DNA of 64,000 nt, taken from the NCBI RefSeq assembly GCF_902141855.1, contig NZ_CABFVH010000026.1, positions 1 to 64,000 of the forward strand, in the 5' to 3' direction. The stretch comes from Methylobacterium dankookense (GTDB lineage: Bacteria; Pseudomonadota; Alphaproteobacteria; Rhizobiales; Beijerinckiaceae). Below, piece after piece: positions 24,832 through 35,700 of this stretch. A model generated the notes under the pieces. It did no database searches. It saw nothing but the letters and a program-made list of their open reading frames with translations, and had not been told where the DNA came from. The stretch's first letter is position 1, and the number at the start of each line of letters is the position of its first letter. Position numbers and translations under genes: made by a program.

Positions 24832-27748
24832 ATGAGCGGCGGGCTGGGATTCCTGGCGGGCGGCGGCGAGGCCGCCCGCATGATCCGCGCGCGCGACTGG
24901 TCCGGCCATCCGCTCGGGGCGCCGCAGGACTGGCCGGAGGCCCTGCGCGTGGCGCTCGGCCTCGTGCTGAACTCGCCCGAGTCGATGATCCTCGCCTGGG
25001 GCCCGGAGCTGCACTTCTTCTTCAACGACACCTATTTCCCGCTGCTCGGGCCGCGCCTCCCCTGGGCGATGGGCGAGCGCTTCGACCGGGTCTGGGCCGA
25101 TGCCTGGGACCAGGCCAAGCCGATCATCGACGACGCCATGGCCGGGCGCAGCCGCCGCTTCCAGGACCTGCCCTGGACGCTCGGCACCGACCGCGGCGCC
25201 GCCGAGACGTGGTGGAGCTTCTCCTATTCCCGCGTGCTCGACGCGGACGGCGCTGTCGCGGGCCTGTTCATCCTCACCAGCGAGACCACCGAGCGGGTGC
25301 TGGCCGAGCGGCGTCGCCAGGAGGCGGAGGACGCGCTGCGGGCCGAGCGCGACCGGGCGCAGGGCGTGCTCGACAAGATGGACGAGGCCTTCGCGCTCCT
25401 CGGCCCAGACCTGCGCATCCTCGACCTGAACGCCGCCGCGGAGCGGATGGAGCGCCGCCCGCGCGCCGAGATCGTCGGCCGCTCCCACCGCGACCTCTAT
25501 CCCGATGCCGATCCGGCCCTGGAGCGGACCCTGGCCCGCGCCGTGGGCGAGGGCGTGCCGGTCGCGCTGGAGCACCGCTTCGCCTGGCCGGACGGGCGGG
25601 TGAGCTGGATCGAGATGCGCGCCTATCCCGTCCCCGGCGGGCTCGCCGTGTTCTACCGGGACGTGACCGCCCGGCGGGAGGACCAGGAGCGCTTGCGCCG
25701 GAGCGAGGCCTTCCTCTCGGCGACGCTGGAGGCGCTGCCGGTGGGCGTGATTATGGCCGATGCGGATGGCCGGATCCTGCGCGACAACGCCGCCAACCGC
25801 GAGATCTGGGGCGTCCCGCCGGAGACGGCGAACTGGGAGGGCTACGGCGACTGGGCCGGCTACTGGCCGGAGACCGGCGAGCGCCTGCGGGCCGAGGATT
25901 GGGGCATGGCCCGGGCGCTGCTGCGCGGGGAGACGGTGCGCAGCGAGCTCGTCGAGATCGAGCGCTTCGACGGCGGCGGCCGGCGCCTCTTCCTCAACAA
26001 CGCCGCGCCGATCCGGGGCGGGGGCGGCGCCATCATCGGCGGGGTGGTGGCCGAGCTCGACGTGACCGAGCGCGTCGAGGTCGAGCGGCGCCTGCGCGCG
26101 AGCGAGGCGCTCGCCCGCGAGAACGTGGAGCGCGTCCAGCTCGCCTTCACCGCGGGCGCCATCATCGGCACCTGGCTCTGGGACCTGCCCACCGACCGCT
26201 TCACCGTGGACGAGGCCTTCGCCCGCAATTTCGGCCTCGACCCGGCGCTCGGCCGCGACGGGCTGAGCCTGGAACAGGTGATCGGGACGGTCCATCCCGA
26301 CGACAAGCGGGCCCTGATCGCGGCGATCGAGGAGGTGGTCCGGCGCGGCGGAGCCTACGCGCACCAGTACCGGGTGCGGCGGGCGGACGGCCATTACTAC
26401 TGGCTGGAGGCGAATGGCCGCGTCGACCACGGGCCGGACGGGACGCCGCTGCGCTTTCCCGGCGTGCTCATCGACGTGGAGGAGCGCCGGGCCGTCCAGG
26501 CCGAGCGCGACCGCGCCAATCGCGCAGCTGCGTGCGCTCACCGACACGCTGGAGAGCCGCGTCGCCGCGCGCACGGCCGAATTGATGCTCGCCGAGGAGG
26601 CGTTGCGGCAATCGCAGAAGATGGAGGCGGTGGGCCAGCTCACGGGCGGGCTGGCGCACGACTTCAACAACCTGCTCACCGGCATCACCGGCTCGCTGGA
26701 ACTGATGAGCGCGCGCATCGCGCAAGGCCGCTACGGCGACGTTGACCGCTACGTCGCCGCCGCGCAAGGAGCGGCCAAGCGCGCCGCCGCGCTCACGCAT
26801 CGCCTGCTCGCCTTCTCGCGCCGCCAGACCCTCGACCCCAAGCCCACCGACGTGAACCGCCTCGTGCGCGGCATGGAGGAGCTGATCCGCCGGACCATCG
26901 GCCCCGAACTCGCCCTGGAGGTGGTCGCGGCCGGCGGCCTCTGGTCGGTCCTGGTCGATCCGAGCCAGCTCGAGAACGCGCTGCTGAACCTCTGCATCAA
27001 CGCCCGCGACGCCATGCCGGACGGGGGCCGCATCACCATCGAGACCGCCAACCGCTGGCTCGACACCGTGGCGGCGCGCGAGCGCGACCTGGAGCCGGGG
27101 CAATACGTCTCGCTCTGCGTGTCGGATACCGGGACCGGCATGAGCCCGGACGTGATGGCCAAGGCCTTCGACCCGTTCTTCACCACGAAGCCCATGGGCC
27201 AGGGCACGGGCCTCGGCCTCTCGATGATCTACGGCTTCGTGCGCCAGTCCGGCGGGCAGGTGCGGATCTATTCCGAGCTCGGCCAGGGCACCACCATGTG
27301 CCTCTACCTGCCCCGCCATTACGGGGAGACGGAGGAATCCGACACCCTGGCGCTGCTCGGCGAGGCGCCGCGGGCGCGGGTGGGCGAGACGGTCCTGATC
27401 GTGGACGACGAGCCGACCGTGCGCATGCTGGTGACGGAGGTTCTGGAGGATCTCGGCTACGCGGCGATCGAGGCGGCGGACGGGGCCTCGGGCCTCAAGG
27501 TCCTGCAATCGGACGTGCGGGTGGACCTGCTCATCACCGATGTCGGCCTGCCGGGCGGCATGAACGGGCGCCAGATGGCCGATGCCGGCCGCGTCTCCCG
27601 GCCCGGGCTGAAGGTCCTGTTCATCACGGGCTATGCCGAGAACGCGGCGCTCGGCGGCGGACGCCTGGAGCCCGGCATGCAGGTGCTGACCAAGCCCTTC
27701 GTCATGGAAGTGCTGGCGAGCCGGATCCGCGAGATGATCGAGACCTGA
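24832..27748 (+). pseudogene. Multi-PAS hybrid histidine kinase interrupted by a frameshift
   Basis: Two overlapping frames together make one expected protein. The upstream frame (from MSGGLGFLAGGGEAARMI to about 26515) holds four PAS/PAC-type segments (for example LFILTSETTERVL, AVFYRDVTARRED, VAELDVTERVEVE, VLIDVEERRAVQ). The downstream frame resumes with AQLRALTDTLESRVAARTAE, the phospho-His box GGLAHDFNNLL, the ATP-binding blocks (NLCINARDAMPDGG, DTGTGMS, GTGLGLSMIYGF) and a C-terminal receiver (LIVDDEPT, LITDVGLPG, LTKPF). Passing between them needs a one-base insertion or two-base loss near 26515. It may be a true lesion or a read error. The kinase half overlaps the converging PepSY gene by 47 bases. 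Confidence 0.75.
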
Positions 27749-29171
27749 CCGGGCGCCGCAGCCTGCGCCAGCCGATCACGATGCCGGAGAGCGAGACCGC
27801 GAGCCCGGCCGCGCAGAGCACCAGCAGCACGAGGTCCCAGGCCGGCCGGTTCTCGGTCAGCACCGCGAGGTCGAGGCTGTGCAGGGCGTTGAACAGCCAG
27901 CGCGAGGCCCGGTTCGAGCTGTCCATCCGGTCGAGCACCTCGCCCGTCTCCGGGTCGATGTGGAACCACGTCCCGGCCGGGTCGGCGAAGGCCGCGCGCA
28001 GCACCGGCAGGCGCCGGTCCGGCCCGTACCAGTAGAGGTCGGAGCGGGTGAGCCGTTCGAGCCGGGGCGCTCCCACCTCCGCCATCAGGGCGGGGGCGGC
28101 CTCGCGGATCGAAGCCTCCAGCGGCGCCGGCGGTCCGAGCACGACGGTGCCGCCGTCGCGGCAGGCGATCACCGTCACCGGCCGTCCCGCGACCCGGTGG
28201 AGCCGGACGTCCAGCGCCGGGCAGGCGGCGGCCAGCGCCGCGCGGTCGAAGGGGAGGGGGGCGTCCGGCCCGGCATAGTGCCGGAGCGCGGCGGGGTCGG
28301 GCGCGGGCGGCGAGACCCAGCGGCCCGGATTCATCGAGAACCAGCCGCTCGCGATGAAGACGAGGAGCGCGACCCCGCCGGTCAGCCCGGCGACGTGATG
28401 CCAGGCCATCCAGCCGCGATAGGGCGTCCCGAGGCCGCGCAGGCGCATCAGGCCGATCGCGAGGCCGGTCGCCGCACTGAGGACGCAGATCCCCGACAGC
28501 CACAGTACGACGCCGCGCCACAGCTCGGTCCGCGCCCGCAGGGGGGTGAGGTAGAGCCAGTGCGGCACCGCGCCGAGCCAGTTCCAGAACCGCTCGTGCC
28601 GGCTGGTGTCGAGGACGATCTCGCCGCTGACGGCGGAGACGTAGAGCTCGGTCCCGGCCGCGTCGCCGAGGGCGACCCGGTGGAAGGGCCGCGCCCCGTC
28701 GTAGCGCTGGTGCACCGTCCAGAGGTCGCGCGCGATCTCGTCGAGCACGGCCGGGTCGCGGGCCGCCGGGTGGTGGGAGGCCACCGCGCGGGCGAGGTCC
28801 GCGTCGGCGCCGGCAATCATCCGCCCGTCCCGGGCCGAGACGATGCGGCGCGCGCCCGTCCAGGGCAGGATCCGCCAGACCGGCTCGTCGCCGAGCATGG
28901 CGAGGTCGAGCCGCCGCGCCGCGCCGGGCGCGAGCCCCGCCCGCGCGAGCGCCGCCTCGGGGCGAACGGCGACGCTCTCCCAGGCGATGGCGGGCAGGGC
29001 GGCGCGGCGCTCCGCCTCGGTCAGGCGCGGGAAGGCCACGTACATCATCACCACGCCTGAGACGAACCACGTCGCGAAGAACAGGCAGGTGAGGATCCCG
29101 AGCCAGCGGTGGCCGAGGAGGAGCCAGCGCTTCAGGCGCTTCGGCGTAGGCAGGGCGAGGGAGGGGATCAT
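27702..29171 (-). CDS. PepSY-domain membrane protein
   Basis: A 489-residue protein with membrane helices at the N-terminus (LGILTCLFFATWFVSGVVMMY), around residue 220 (LWLSGICVLSAATGLAIGL), near 270 (VALLVFIASGWFSM) and at the C-terminus (LVLLVLCAAGLAVSLSGIVIGW). Two periplasmic regions carry PepSY-like repeats (ELYVSAVSGEIVLDTSRHERFWNWLG and TWFHIDPETGEVLDRMD). The family includes iron-uptake-linked reductases and peptidase regulators. No siderophore genes are adjacent, so the role stays open. It converges on the frameshifted kinase with overlapping ends. Confidence 0.8.
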   Translation of the reverse strand: MIPSLALPTPKRLKRWLLLGHRWLGILTCLFFATWFVSGVVMMYVAFPRLTEAERRAALPAIAWESVAVRPEAALARAGLAPGAARRLDLAMLGDEPVWRILPWTGARRIVSARDGRMIAGADADLARAVASHHPAARDPAVLDEIARDLWTVHQRYDGARPFHRVALGDAAGTELYVSAVSGEIVLDTSRHERFWNWLGAVPHWLYLTPLRARTELWRGVVLWLSGICVLSAATGLAIGLMRLRGLGTPYRGWMAWHHVAGLTGGVALLVFIASGWFSMNPGRWVSPPAPDPAALRHYAGPDAPLPFDRAALAAACPALDVRLHRVAGRPVTVIACRDGGTVVLGPPAPLEASIREAAPALMAEVGAPRLERLTRSDLYWYGPDRRLPVLRAAFADPAGTWFHIDPETGEVLDRMDSSNRASRWLFNALHSLDLAVLTENRPAWDLVLLVLCAAGLAVSLSGIVIGWRRLRRPVRSRSSRGSGSPALP

Positions 29172-29219
29172 GGCGCGGCCGAGCCGTGGCGCGGGTAGAG
29201 CCCCCGCGTCAAGCCGCGC

Positions 29220-30434
29220 TCAACGCCCCGCCTGCGGCAGCGGGGCCAGGCGCGCGAGGCGCAGCGCGATGGCGAGCGCGATGCCGTAGAGCCCGCCGAC
29301 GAAGGCGACGACCCCCGGCCAGCCGCCATGGGCGAAGGCCCAGCCCCCCGCGGTGCCGAGCACCGACGAGCCGAGATAGTACAGGCTGAGATAGATCGAG
29401 GAGGCCTGCGCCCGGTCGCGCAGTGCCCGGCGCCCGACCCAGCTGCTCGCCACCGAATGGGCCCCGAAGAAGCCCACCGTGACCACGACGATGCCGCCGA
29501 TCACCACGAGCAGGTTGTCGGAGAGCGTCATCAGGATGCCGACGAGCCCCACCGTGATCGCGAGCCAGAGCACCCGGCGCCGGCCGAGCCGGCTCGCGAT
29601 CTCGCCGGTCACGGTCGAACTCGCCGTGCCCGCGAGATAGACCACGAAGATCGCCCCGATCGCGGTCTGGCTCAGGGAGAAGGGCGGCTCCAAGAGGCGG
29701 AAGCCGATATAGTTGTAGATGCAGACGAAGCCGCCCATCAGCAGGAAGGGCTCGGCGAACAGCCAGGGCAGGCCGGCATCGCGGAAATGCTGGCCGAAGG
29801 TCGCCGGCACCTCGCGCCAGCGCATCGGATGGGCGGTGAAGTTGCGCGCGGGCGGCAGCGCCCGCCAGAAGGCCACGGCGGCGAGCAGCGCCAGCGCCCC
29901 GATCACGCCGATGCCGAGGCGCCAGGGGGCGTGGTCGGCGAACACGCCCGCGATCAGCCGCCCGGTCATGCCGCCGAGCGCGTTGCCGCCGACGAGGAGG
30001 CCCATCGACAGGCCGATCGCCCGCGTGTCCATCTCCTCGCTGAGATAGGCCATGGCCACCGCCGGCAGCCCGCTCGCCGCGAGCCCGGCCAGCGCCCGGA
30101 GCGCGAGGAAGCCGTGCCAGCCCGGCATCAGGGCCGCCACGATGGTGAGGGCCGCCGAGGCGAAGAGCGAGGCGAGCATGACCGGCTTGCGGCCGAACAC
30201 CTCGGAGAGCGGGCTCACCACGAGGAGCGCCACCGCGAGCAGCGCGCAGGGCAGCGACAGGGCGAGGCTGCTCTCGGCCGGCGAGACGCCGAAATCCTCG
30301 GAGAAGATCGGCAGCAGCGGCTGCACGCTGTAGAGGACCGCGAAGGTCGAGAACCCGGCCGCGGCGAGCGCCACCGTCGTCCTGCGGAATTCCGGTGTGC
30401 CGCTGCGGATCAGCCGGCTCTCGCTCCCGTCCAT
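29220..30434 (-). CDS. Major facilitator superfamily transporter (YnfM-like)
   Basis: A 404-residue, 12-helix transporter. The N-terminus MDGSESRLIRSGTPEFRRTT leads into FSTFAVLYSVQPLLPIFSEDFGVSPAESSLAL, a strong match to the YnfM/AraJ-like drug-exporter branch, with the motif SEVFGRKPVMLASL between helices 2 and 3. A purine-rich site precedes the chosen ATG; the frame extends 48 codons upstream but is proline/arginine-rich there. It is divergent from the ArsR-type regulator gene, so the operator described there may also influence it. The exported compound is unknown. Confidence 0.85.
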   Translation of the reverse strand: MDGSESRLIRSGTPEFRRTTVALAAAGFSTFAVLYSVQPLLPIFSEDFGVSPAESSLALSLPCALLAVALLVVSPLSEVFGRKPVMLASLFASAALTIVAALMPGWHGFLALRALAGLAASGLPAVAMAYLSEEMDTRAIGLSMGLLVGGNALGGMTGRLIAGVFADHAPWRLGIGVIGALALLAAVAFWRALPPARNFTAHPMRWREVPATFGQHFRDAGLPWLFAEPFLLMGGFVCIYNYIGFRLLEPPFSLSQTAIGAIFVVYLAGTASSTVTGEIASRLGRRRVLWLAITVGLVGILMTLSDNLLVVIGGIVVVTVGFFGAHSVASSWVGRRALRDRAQASSIYLSLYYLGSSVLGTAGGWAFAHGGWPGVVAFVGGLYGIALAIALRLARLAPLPQAGR

Positions 30435-30589
30435 GCCTGCGCCCCTTCCTCCCGGCCCGGCGCGGTGTTGGAGCGTAGCGGACGGCCGCGTCAACGGCCT
30501 GCGGACGGGGCAGGGTGGCGGCGGGCGCGCATCGTCAGCGATCGGCGCCCCGGATCCGGCGGGAACGGCTTCAGGCACGAAAAAGTCGC

Positions 30590-30618
30590 TTGCGTCCCAT
30601 TCGAAACGAACATAAAGA
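30590..30618 (+). promoter_or_regulatory. Candidate promoter of the methionine-cycle regulator
   Basis: TTGCGT is followed after 16-17 bases by ATAAAG/TAAAGA. A transcript from it would begin within a few bases of the ATG at 30626, which implies a leaderless or near-leaderless message. No ribosome site is seen before that ATG. Weak by consensus. Confidence 0.35.
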
Positions 30619-30629
30619 TATCTTTATGT
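30610..30629. promoter_or_regulatory. Perfect 20-bp palindromic operator over the start codon
   Basis: ACATAAAGATATCTTTATGT is a perfect palindrome whose right end contains the ATG of the ArsR-type regulator. ArsR-family dimers bind such palindromes. SahR, an ArsR-type regulator that responds to S-adenosylhomocysteine, is known to control met genes in proteobacteria. Autoregulation and control of the downstream metF/metH genes are inferred. Confidence 0.7.
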
Positions 30630-31633
30630 CTCTCGAACGCGCTATCGCGGCGCCCGCTCTCGCCTTCTCCAACGCGCTCGGCGTCCTCCGCGCCGCGGCC
30701 GAGGAGACGCGCCTGCGCATCCTGGCGCTGCTGGCCGAGGGCGAGCTCTCGGTCTCCGACCTCACCGACATCCTCGGCCAGTCGCAGCCGCGGATCTCGC
30801 GCCATCTCAAGCTTCTCGTCGAGGCGGGCCTCGTCGAGCGCCACCGCGAGGGCGCCTGGGCCTTCTTCCGCCTGGCCGAGGGTCGCCTCGCCCTGGTCGA
30901 TCCGCTGCTCGCGGGGCTGGAGCGCGAGGGGCCGCCGCTCTCCGAGGACCGCGCCCGGCTGGAGGCCGTGCGCGGCCAGCGCGCCGAGGCGGCGCAGAGC
31001 TTCTTCGCACGGCTCGCGCCGAAATGGGACGAGCTGCGCTCGCTCCACGTGCCCGAGGCCATCGTCGAGACGGCGGTGCTGGAGACGCTCGGGCACAGGC
31101 CCATCCGCAGCCTGATCGATCTCGGCACCGGGACCGGGCGCATGCTCGGCCTGCTCGCGCCCCATGCGGAGCGGGCGACGGGCCTCGATTCGAGCCACGC
31201 CATGCTCTCGGTGGCGCGGGCGAATCTCGAGCGGCTCGGCCTCAACCGGGTCGAGCTGCGCCAGGGCGACATCCACGCCCCGCCCTTCGCCCGGGCGAGC
31301 TTCGACCTCGTGGTGGTGCATCAGGTTCTGCACTATCTGGACGATCCGGCCCGGGCCCTGCGCGAGGCGGCCCGCCTCGTGGCGCCGGGCGGCCGGCTGC
31401 TGGTGGTCGATTTCGCGCCGCACGAGCTGGAGTTCCTGCGCGAGTCGCAGGCCCATCGCCGCCTCGGCTTCGCCGCCGAGCAGGTGGCCGTCTGGCTTGC
31501 CGAGGCGGGTCTCGGCAGCGTGACGACCCGCGGCCTCGCCCCGGCCGACCACGGCCAGCTCACCGTGACCCTCTGGCTCGCCACGGAGTCCGAGGCCCCC
31601 GCCGAGGCCGCGCCCGCCCGCGCGGTCGCCTGA
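30626..31633 (+). CDS. ArsR-type regulator fused to a SAM-dependent methyltransferase domain
   Basis: A 335-residue fusion. Residues ~15-95 are an ArsR winged helix (AAEETRLRILALLAEGELSVSDL, recognition helix QPRISRHLKLLVEAGLV, wing REGAWAFFRL). Residues ~150-320 are a class I methyltransferase (DLGTGTGRMLGLLAPHAERATGLDSS, VELRQGDIHAPPF, FDLVVVHQVLHYLDDP). The methyltransferase-type pocket could sense SAM or SAH. The gene order regulator-metF-metH points to control of the methyl cycle. The ATG overlaps a 20-bp palindrome and lacks a ribosome site. An in-frame extension of 37 codons upstream is arginine-rich and unlikely to be used. Confidence 0.88.
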   Translation: MSLERAIAAPALAFSNALGVLRAAAEETRLRILALLAEGELSVSDLTDILGQSQPRISRHLKLLVEAGLVERHREGAWAFFRLAEGRLALVDPLLAGLEREGPPLSEDRARLEAVRGQRAEAAQSFFARLAPKWDELRSLHVPEAIVETAVLETLGHRPIRSLIDLGTGTGRMLGLLAPHAERATGLDSSHAMLSVARANLERLGLNRVELRQGDIHAPPFARASFDLVVVHQVLHYLDDPARALREAARLVAPGGRLLVVDFAPHELEFLRESQAHRRLGFAAEQVAVWLAEAGLGSVTTRGLAPADHGQLTVTLWLATESEAPAEAAPARAVA

Positions 31634-31683
31634 CCATTCGCCAGCTCCGTCGTCTGAACCGACCGACATAGAGGACGATCTCG

Positions 31684-32604
31684 ATGCCCACAGCCTCCCA
31701 ACACCGCGCCAGCCGGGATGGCTACCGCCCGATCCGCGTCTCCATCGAGTTCTTCCCGCCGAAGACCGAGGAGATGGAGCGGATCCTCTGGAACTCGATC
31801 GAGCGCCTCGCGCCGCTGCAGCCGAAGTTCGTCTCGGTGACCTACGGCGCGGGCGGCTCCACCCGCGAGCGCACGCACAACACCGTCGCGCGCATGGTGC
31901 GCGAGACCGGCCTGAAGCCCGCCGCCCACCTCACCTGCGTCGCCGCGACGAAGGAGGAGATCGACGACGTCGTGCAATCCTACTGGGATGCGGGCGTGCG
32001 CCACATCGTGGCCCTGCGCGGCGACCCGGCGGAAGGCGTCGGCCACGCCTACCGGCCCCATCCCGGCGGCTACGCCCAGACCTCCGACCTCGTCGCCGGC
32101 ATCAAGCGCATCGGCGACTTCAAGGTCTCGGTCTCGGCCTATCCCGAGAAGCATCCCGAGGCCGCCTCGCTCGATGCCGACATCGACGCCCTGAAGGCCA
32201 AGGTCGATGCCGGGGCCGACCAGGCGATCACCCAGTTCTTCTTCGACAACGAGATCTACCTCCGCTACCTCGACAAGGTCCGCGCGGCCGGGATCGAGAT
32301 CCCGATCATCCCGGGCATCCTGCCGGTGCAGAACTTCAAGCAGGCGGCGAACTTCGCCCGCCGCACCGGCGCCTCGGTGCCCTACTGGCTCGCCGCCCGC
32401 TTCGAGGGCCTGGAGGACGACGTGGAGACCCGCCGCCTCGTCGCCGCCGCGGTGGCCGCCGAGCAGGTGCTCGACCTCGTCGACCAGGGCGTGGAGGATT
32501 TCCACTTCTACTCGATGAACCGCTCCGACCTCGTCTACGCCATCTGCCACCTGCTCGGCCTGCGCGCGCAGGCCCCGAAGGCGGCGGCGGCGAAGGCGGC
32601 CTAG
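31684..32604 (+). CDS. metF: Methylenetetrahydrofolate reductase
   Basis: A 306-residue FAD-dependent TIM-barrel enzyme that reduces 5,10-methylene-THF to 5-methyl-THF for methionine synthesis. Marks are VSIEFFPPKTEEME (catalytic Glu), VSVTYGAGGSTRERT, HIVALRGDPAEG, QTSDLVAGIK, and AITQFFFDNEIYLRY with PIIPGILPV. AGAGGA lies eight bases before the start. It follows the ArsR-methyltransferase gene by 50 bases and precedes metH, which uses its product. Confidence 0.97.
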   Translation: MPTASQHRASRDGYRPIRVSIEFFPPKTEEMERILWNSIERLAPLQPKFVSVTYGAGGSTRERTHNTVARMVRETGLKPAAHLTCVAATKEEIDDVVQSYWDAGVRHIVALRGDPAEGVGHAYRPHPGGYAQTSDLVAGIKRIGDFKVSVSAYPEKHPEAASLDADIDALKAKVDAGADQAITQFFFDNEIYLRYLDKVRAAGIEIPIIPGILPVQNFKQAANFARRTGASVPYWLAARFEGLEDDVETRRLVAAAVAAEQVLDLVDQGVEDFHFYSMNRSDLVYAICHLLGLRAQAPKAAAAKAA

Positions 32605-32678
32605 GCTCCCTATCGGAGCACCTCCTCCGAAGTGTCGCGCGAGCGGCCTAGGAGGCTCCGGCAGGCGCACACGATATC

Positions 32679-32726
32679 TGGAGGCCTCCTTCGAGGCCTC
32701 CGCTTCGCTCCGGCACCTCAGGACGC
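32679..32726 (+). repeat. Dispersed repeat family C, copy 2 (single arm)
   Basis: TGGAGGCCTCCTTCGAGGCC followed by TCCGGCACCTCAGGACG matches the right arm of copy 1 at 770-898. It sits in the roughly 160-base gap between metF and metH. I see no riboswitch-like conserved box in that gap. Confidence 0.65.
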
Positions 32727-32766
32727 GGTGCCTGGACGGGCGATGCGAATCTTCGGAAGGCTAGAC

Positions 32767-35700
32767 ATGACCGACTTCCCCCCCGTCGACGGCCGCGAGA
32801 TCGAGAAGGCGCTGCGCCAGCGCGCCTCGGAGAAAATCCTCGTCCTCGACGGGGCGATGGGCACGGTGATCCAGCGGCTCGGCCTGACCGAGGCGGATTT
32901 CCGGGCCGAGCGCTTCAAGGACCACGGCCACGATCAGAAGGGCAACAACGACCTCCTGATCCTGACGCAAGCGGACGCGATCCGGCAGATCCACCTCGAC
33001 TACTTCCTCGCCGGCGCCGACGTCTGCGAGACCAACACCTTCTCGGGGACCACGATCGCCCAGGCCGATTACGGCATGGAATCGATCATCCACGAGCTGA
33101 ACGCGCAGGGCGCCCGCCTCGCCCGCGAGGCCGCCAAGCTCGCCGAGGCACAGGACGGCCGCCGCCGCTTCGTGGCCGGCGCCCTCGGCCCGACGAACCG
33201 CACCCTCTCGATCTCGCCGGACGTGAACAATCCGGGCTACCGGGCCGTCACCTTCGACCAGGTGAAGCAGGCCTATGTCGAGCAGGTGCGCGGCCTGATC
33301 GACGGCGGCGCCGAGCTGATCCTGATCGAGACGATCTTCGACACGCTGAACGCCAAGGCGGCCATCGCCGCCACGTGGCAGGTCTTCGAGGAGACCGGCA
33401 TCCGGCTGCCGATCCAGATCTCGGGCACGATCACCGACCTGTCGGGCCGGACGCTGTCGGGCCAGACGCCGGCCGCCTTCTGGAACTCCCTGCGCCATTC
33501 CGACCCGCTGACCTTCGGCCTGAACTGCGCGCTCGGCGCGCGTGAGATGCGCGGCCACATCGCGGAGCTGTCGCGGATCTGCGACACGCTGGTCTGCGCC
33601 TATCCGAATGCCGGCCTGCCCAACGAGTTCGGCCTCTACGACGAGAGCCCTGAGGCGATGGGCAAGCTGGTGGGCGAGTTCGCGGCCTCCGGCCTCGTCA
33701 ACATGGTCGGCGGCTGCTGCGGCACCACGCCGGACCATATCCGCGCGATCAGTGAGGCCGTCGCCGACAAGAGCCCGCGGAAAATCCCCGAGATCCCGCG
33801 CCTGATGCGGCTGTCGGGCCTGGAGCCCTTCGTGCTTACGAAGGAGATCCCCTTCGTGAATGTCGGCGAGCGCACGAACGTCACGGGCTCGGCCAAGTTC
33901 CGCAAGCTCATCACCAACGGCGACTACGCCGCGGCGCTCGATGTCGCCCGCGACCAAGTCGCGGCGGGCGCCCAGGTCATCGACGTCAACATGGACGAGG
34001 GCCTGCTCGACTCGCAGAAGGCGATGGTCGAGTTCCTGAACCTCGTCGCCGCCGAGCCCGACATCGCCCGCGTGCCGGTGATGGTCGATTCCTCGAAGTT
34101 CGAGGTGATCGAGGCCGGCCTCAAGTGCCTCCAGGGCAAGCCGATCGTGAACTCGATCTCCATGAAGGAGGGCGAGGAGAAGTTCATCCACGACGCGAAG
34201 GTGTGCCGCGCCTACGGCGCCGCGATCGTCGTGATGGCCTTCGACGAGAAGGGGCAGGCCGACTCGCTGGAGCGCAAGGTCGAGATCTGCACCCGCGCCT
34301 ACAAGGTGCTGACCGAGACCGTCGGCTTCCCGCCGGAGGACATCATCTTCGACCCGAACATCTTCGCGGTCGCCACCGGCATCGAGGAGCATAACGGCTA
34401 CGGCGTCGCCTTCATCGAGGCGACCCGGCAGATCCGCGAGACCCTGCCGCACGCCCATATCTCGGGCGGCGTCTCGAACCTGTCCTTCGCCTTCCGCGGC
34501 AACGAGCCGGTGCGCGAGGCGATGCACGCGGTGTTCCTGTACCATTGCATCCATGCCGGCATGGACATGGGCATCGTCAATGCCGGCCAGCTCGCGGTCT
34601 ATGACGAGATCCCGGCGGAGCTTCGCGAGCTGTGCGAGGACGTGGTCCTCAACCGCCGCGACGACGCCACCGAGCGCCTGCTCGACGCCGCCGCGCGCTT
34701 CAAGGGCGGGGGCGAGAAGGCCAGGACCGCCGACCTCACCTGGCGCGAGGGGACGGTCGAGAAGCGCATCGAGCACGCGCTGGTGAACGGCATCACCGAG
34801 TACATCGTCCAGGATACCGAGGAGGCGCGCTCGGGCGCCGCGCGTCCGCTCCACGTCATCGAGGGCCCGCTGATGGCCGGCATGAACGTGGTCGGCGACC
34901 TGTTCGGCTCGGGCAAGATGTTCCTGCCGCAGGTGGTGAAGTCGGCCCGCGTGATGAAGCAGGCGGTCGCCTATCTCGAGCCCTTCATGGAGGAGGAGAA
35001 GAAGGCGGGCGGCGGCGACGGACGGCGCCAGGCCGCCGGCAAGGTGCTGATGGCCACCGTCAAGGGCGACGTGCACGATATCGGCAAGAACATCGTCGGC
35101 GTCGTGCTCGCCTGCAACAACTACGAGATCATCGATCTCGGCGTGATGGTGCCGGCCGCCAAGATCCTCGAGACGGCCAAGCGCGAGAACGTCGACATCG
35201 TCGGCCTGTCGGGCCTGATCACGCCCTCCCTCGACGAGATGGTGCACGTCGCCGGCGAGATGGAGCGCGAGGGCTTCGACGTGCCGCTCCTCATCGGCGG
35301 CGCCACCACCAGCCGCGTCCACACCGCCGTGAAGATCCACCCGGCCTACGAGCGCGGCCAGGCGGTCTACGTCACCGATGCCAGCCGCGCCGTCGGCGTG
35401 GTGTCGAGCCTGATCTCGAAGGAGACGCGCGACTCGACCATCGAGACCGTGCGGGCCGAGTACGCCAAGGTCGCCGAGGCGCATCGCCGCTCGGAGGCCG
35501 ACAAGCAGCGCCTGCCGCTGGCCAAGGCCCGCGCCAACGCCTTCAAGCCCGACTGGTCGGGCTACCGGCCCGCGAAGCCGAGCTTCACCGGCACGCGCGT
35601 GTTCGGCTCCTACGAGGTCGCCGACCTCGTCCCCTATATCGACTGGACGCCGTTCCTGCAGACCTACGAGTTCAAGGGCCGCTTCCCCGCGATCCTCGAC

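Noticed and set aside
32605..32766. Cobalamin or SAM riboswitch between metF and metH
   Set aside because: No B12-box or SAM-riboswitch conserved core is visible; the gap is largely a dispersed repeat.
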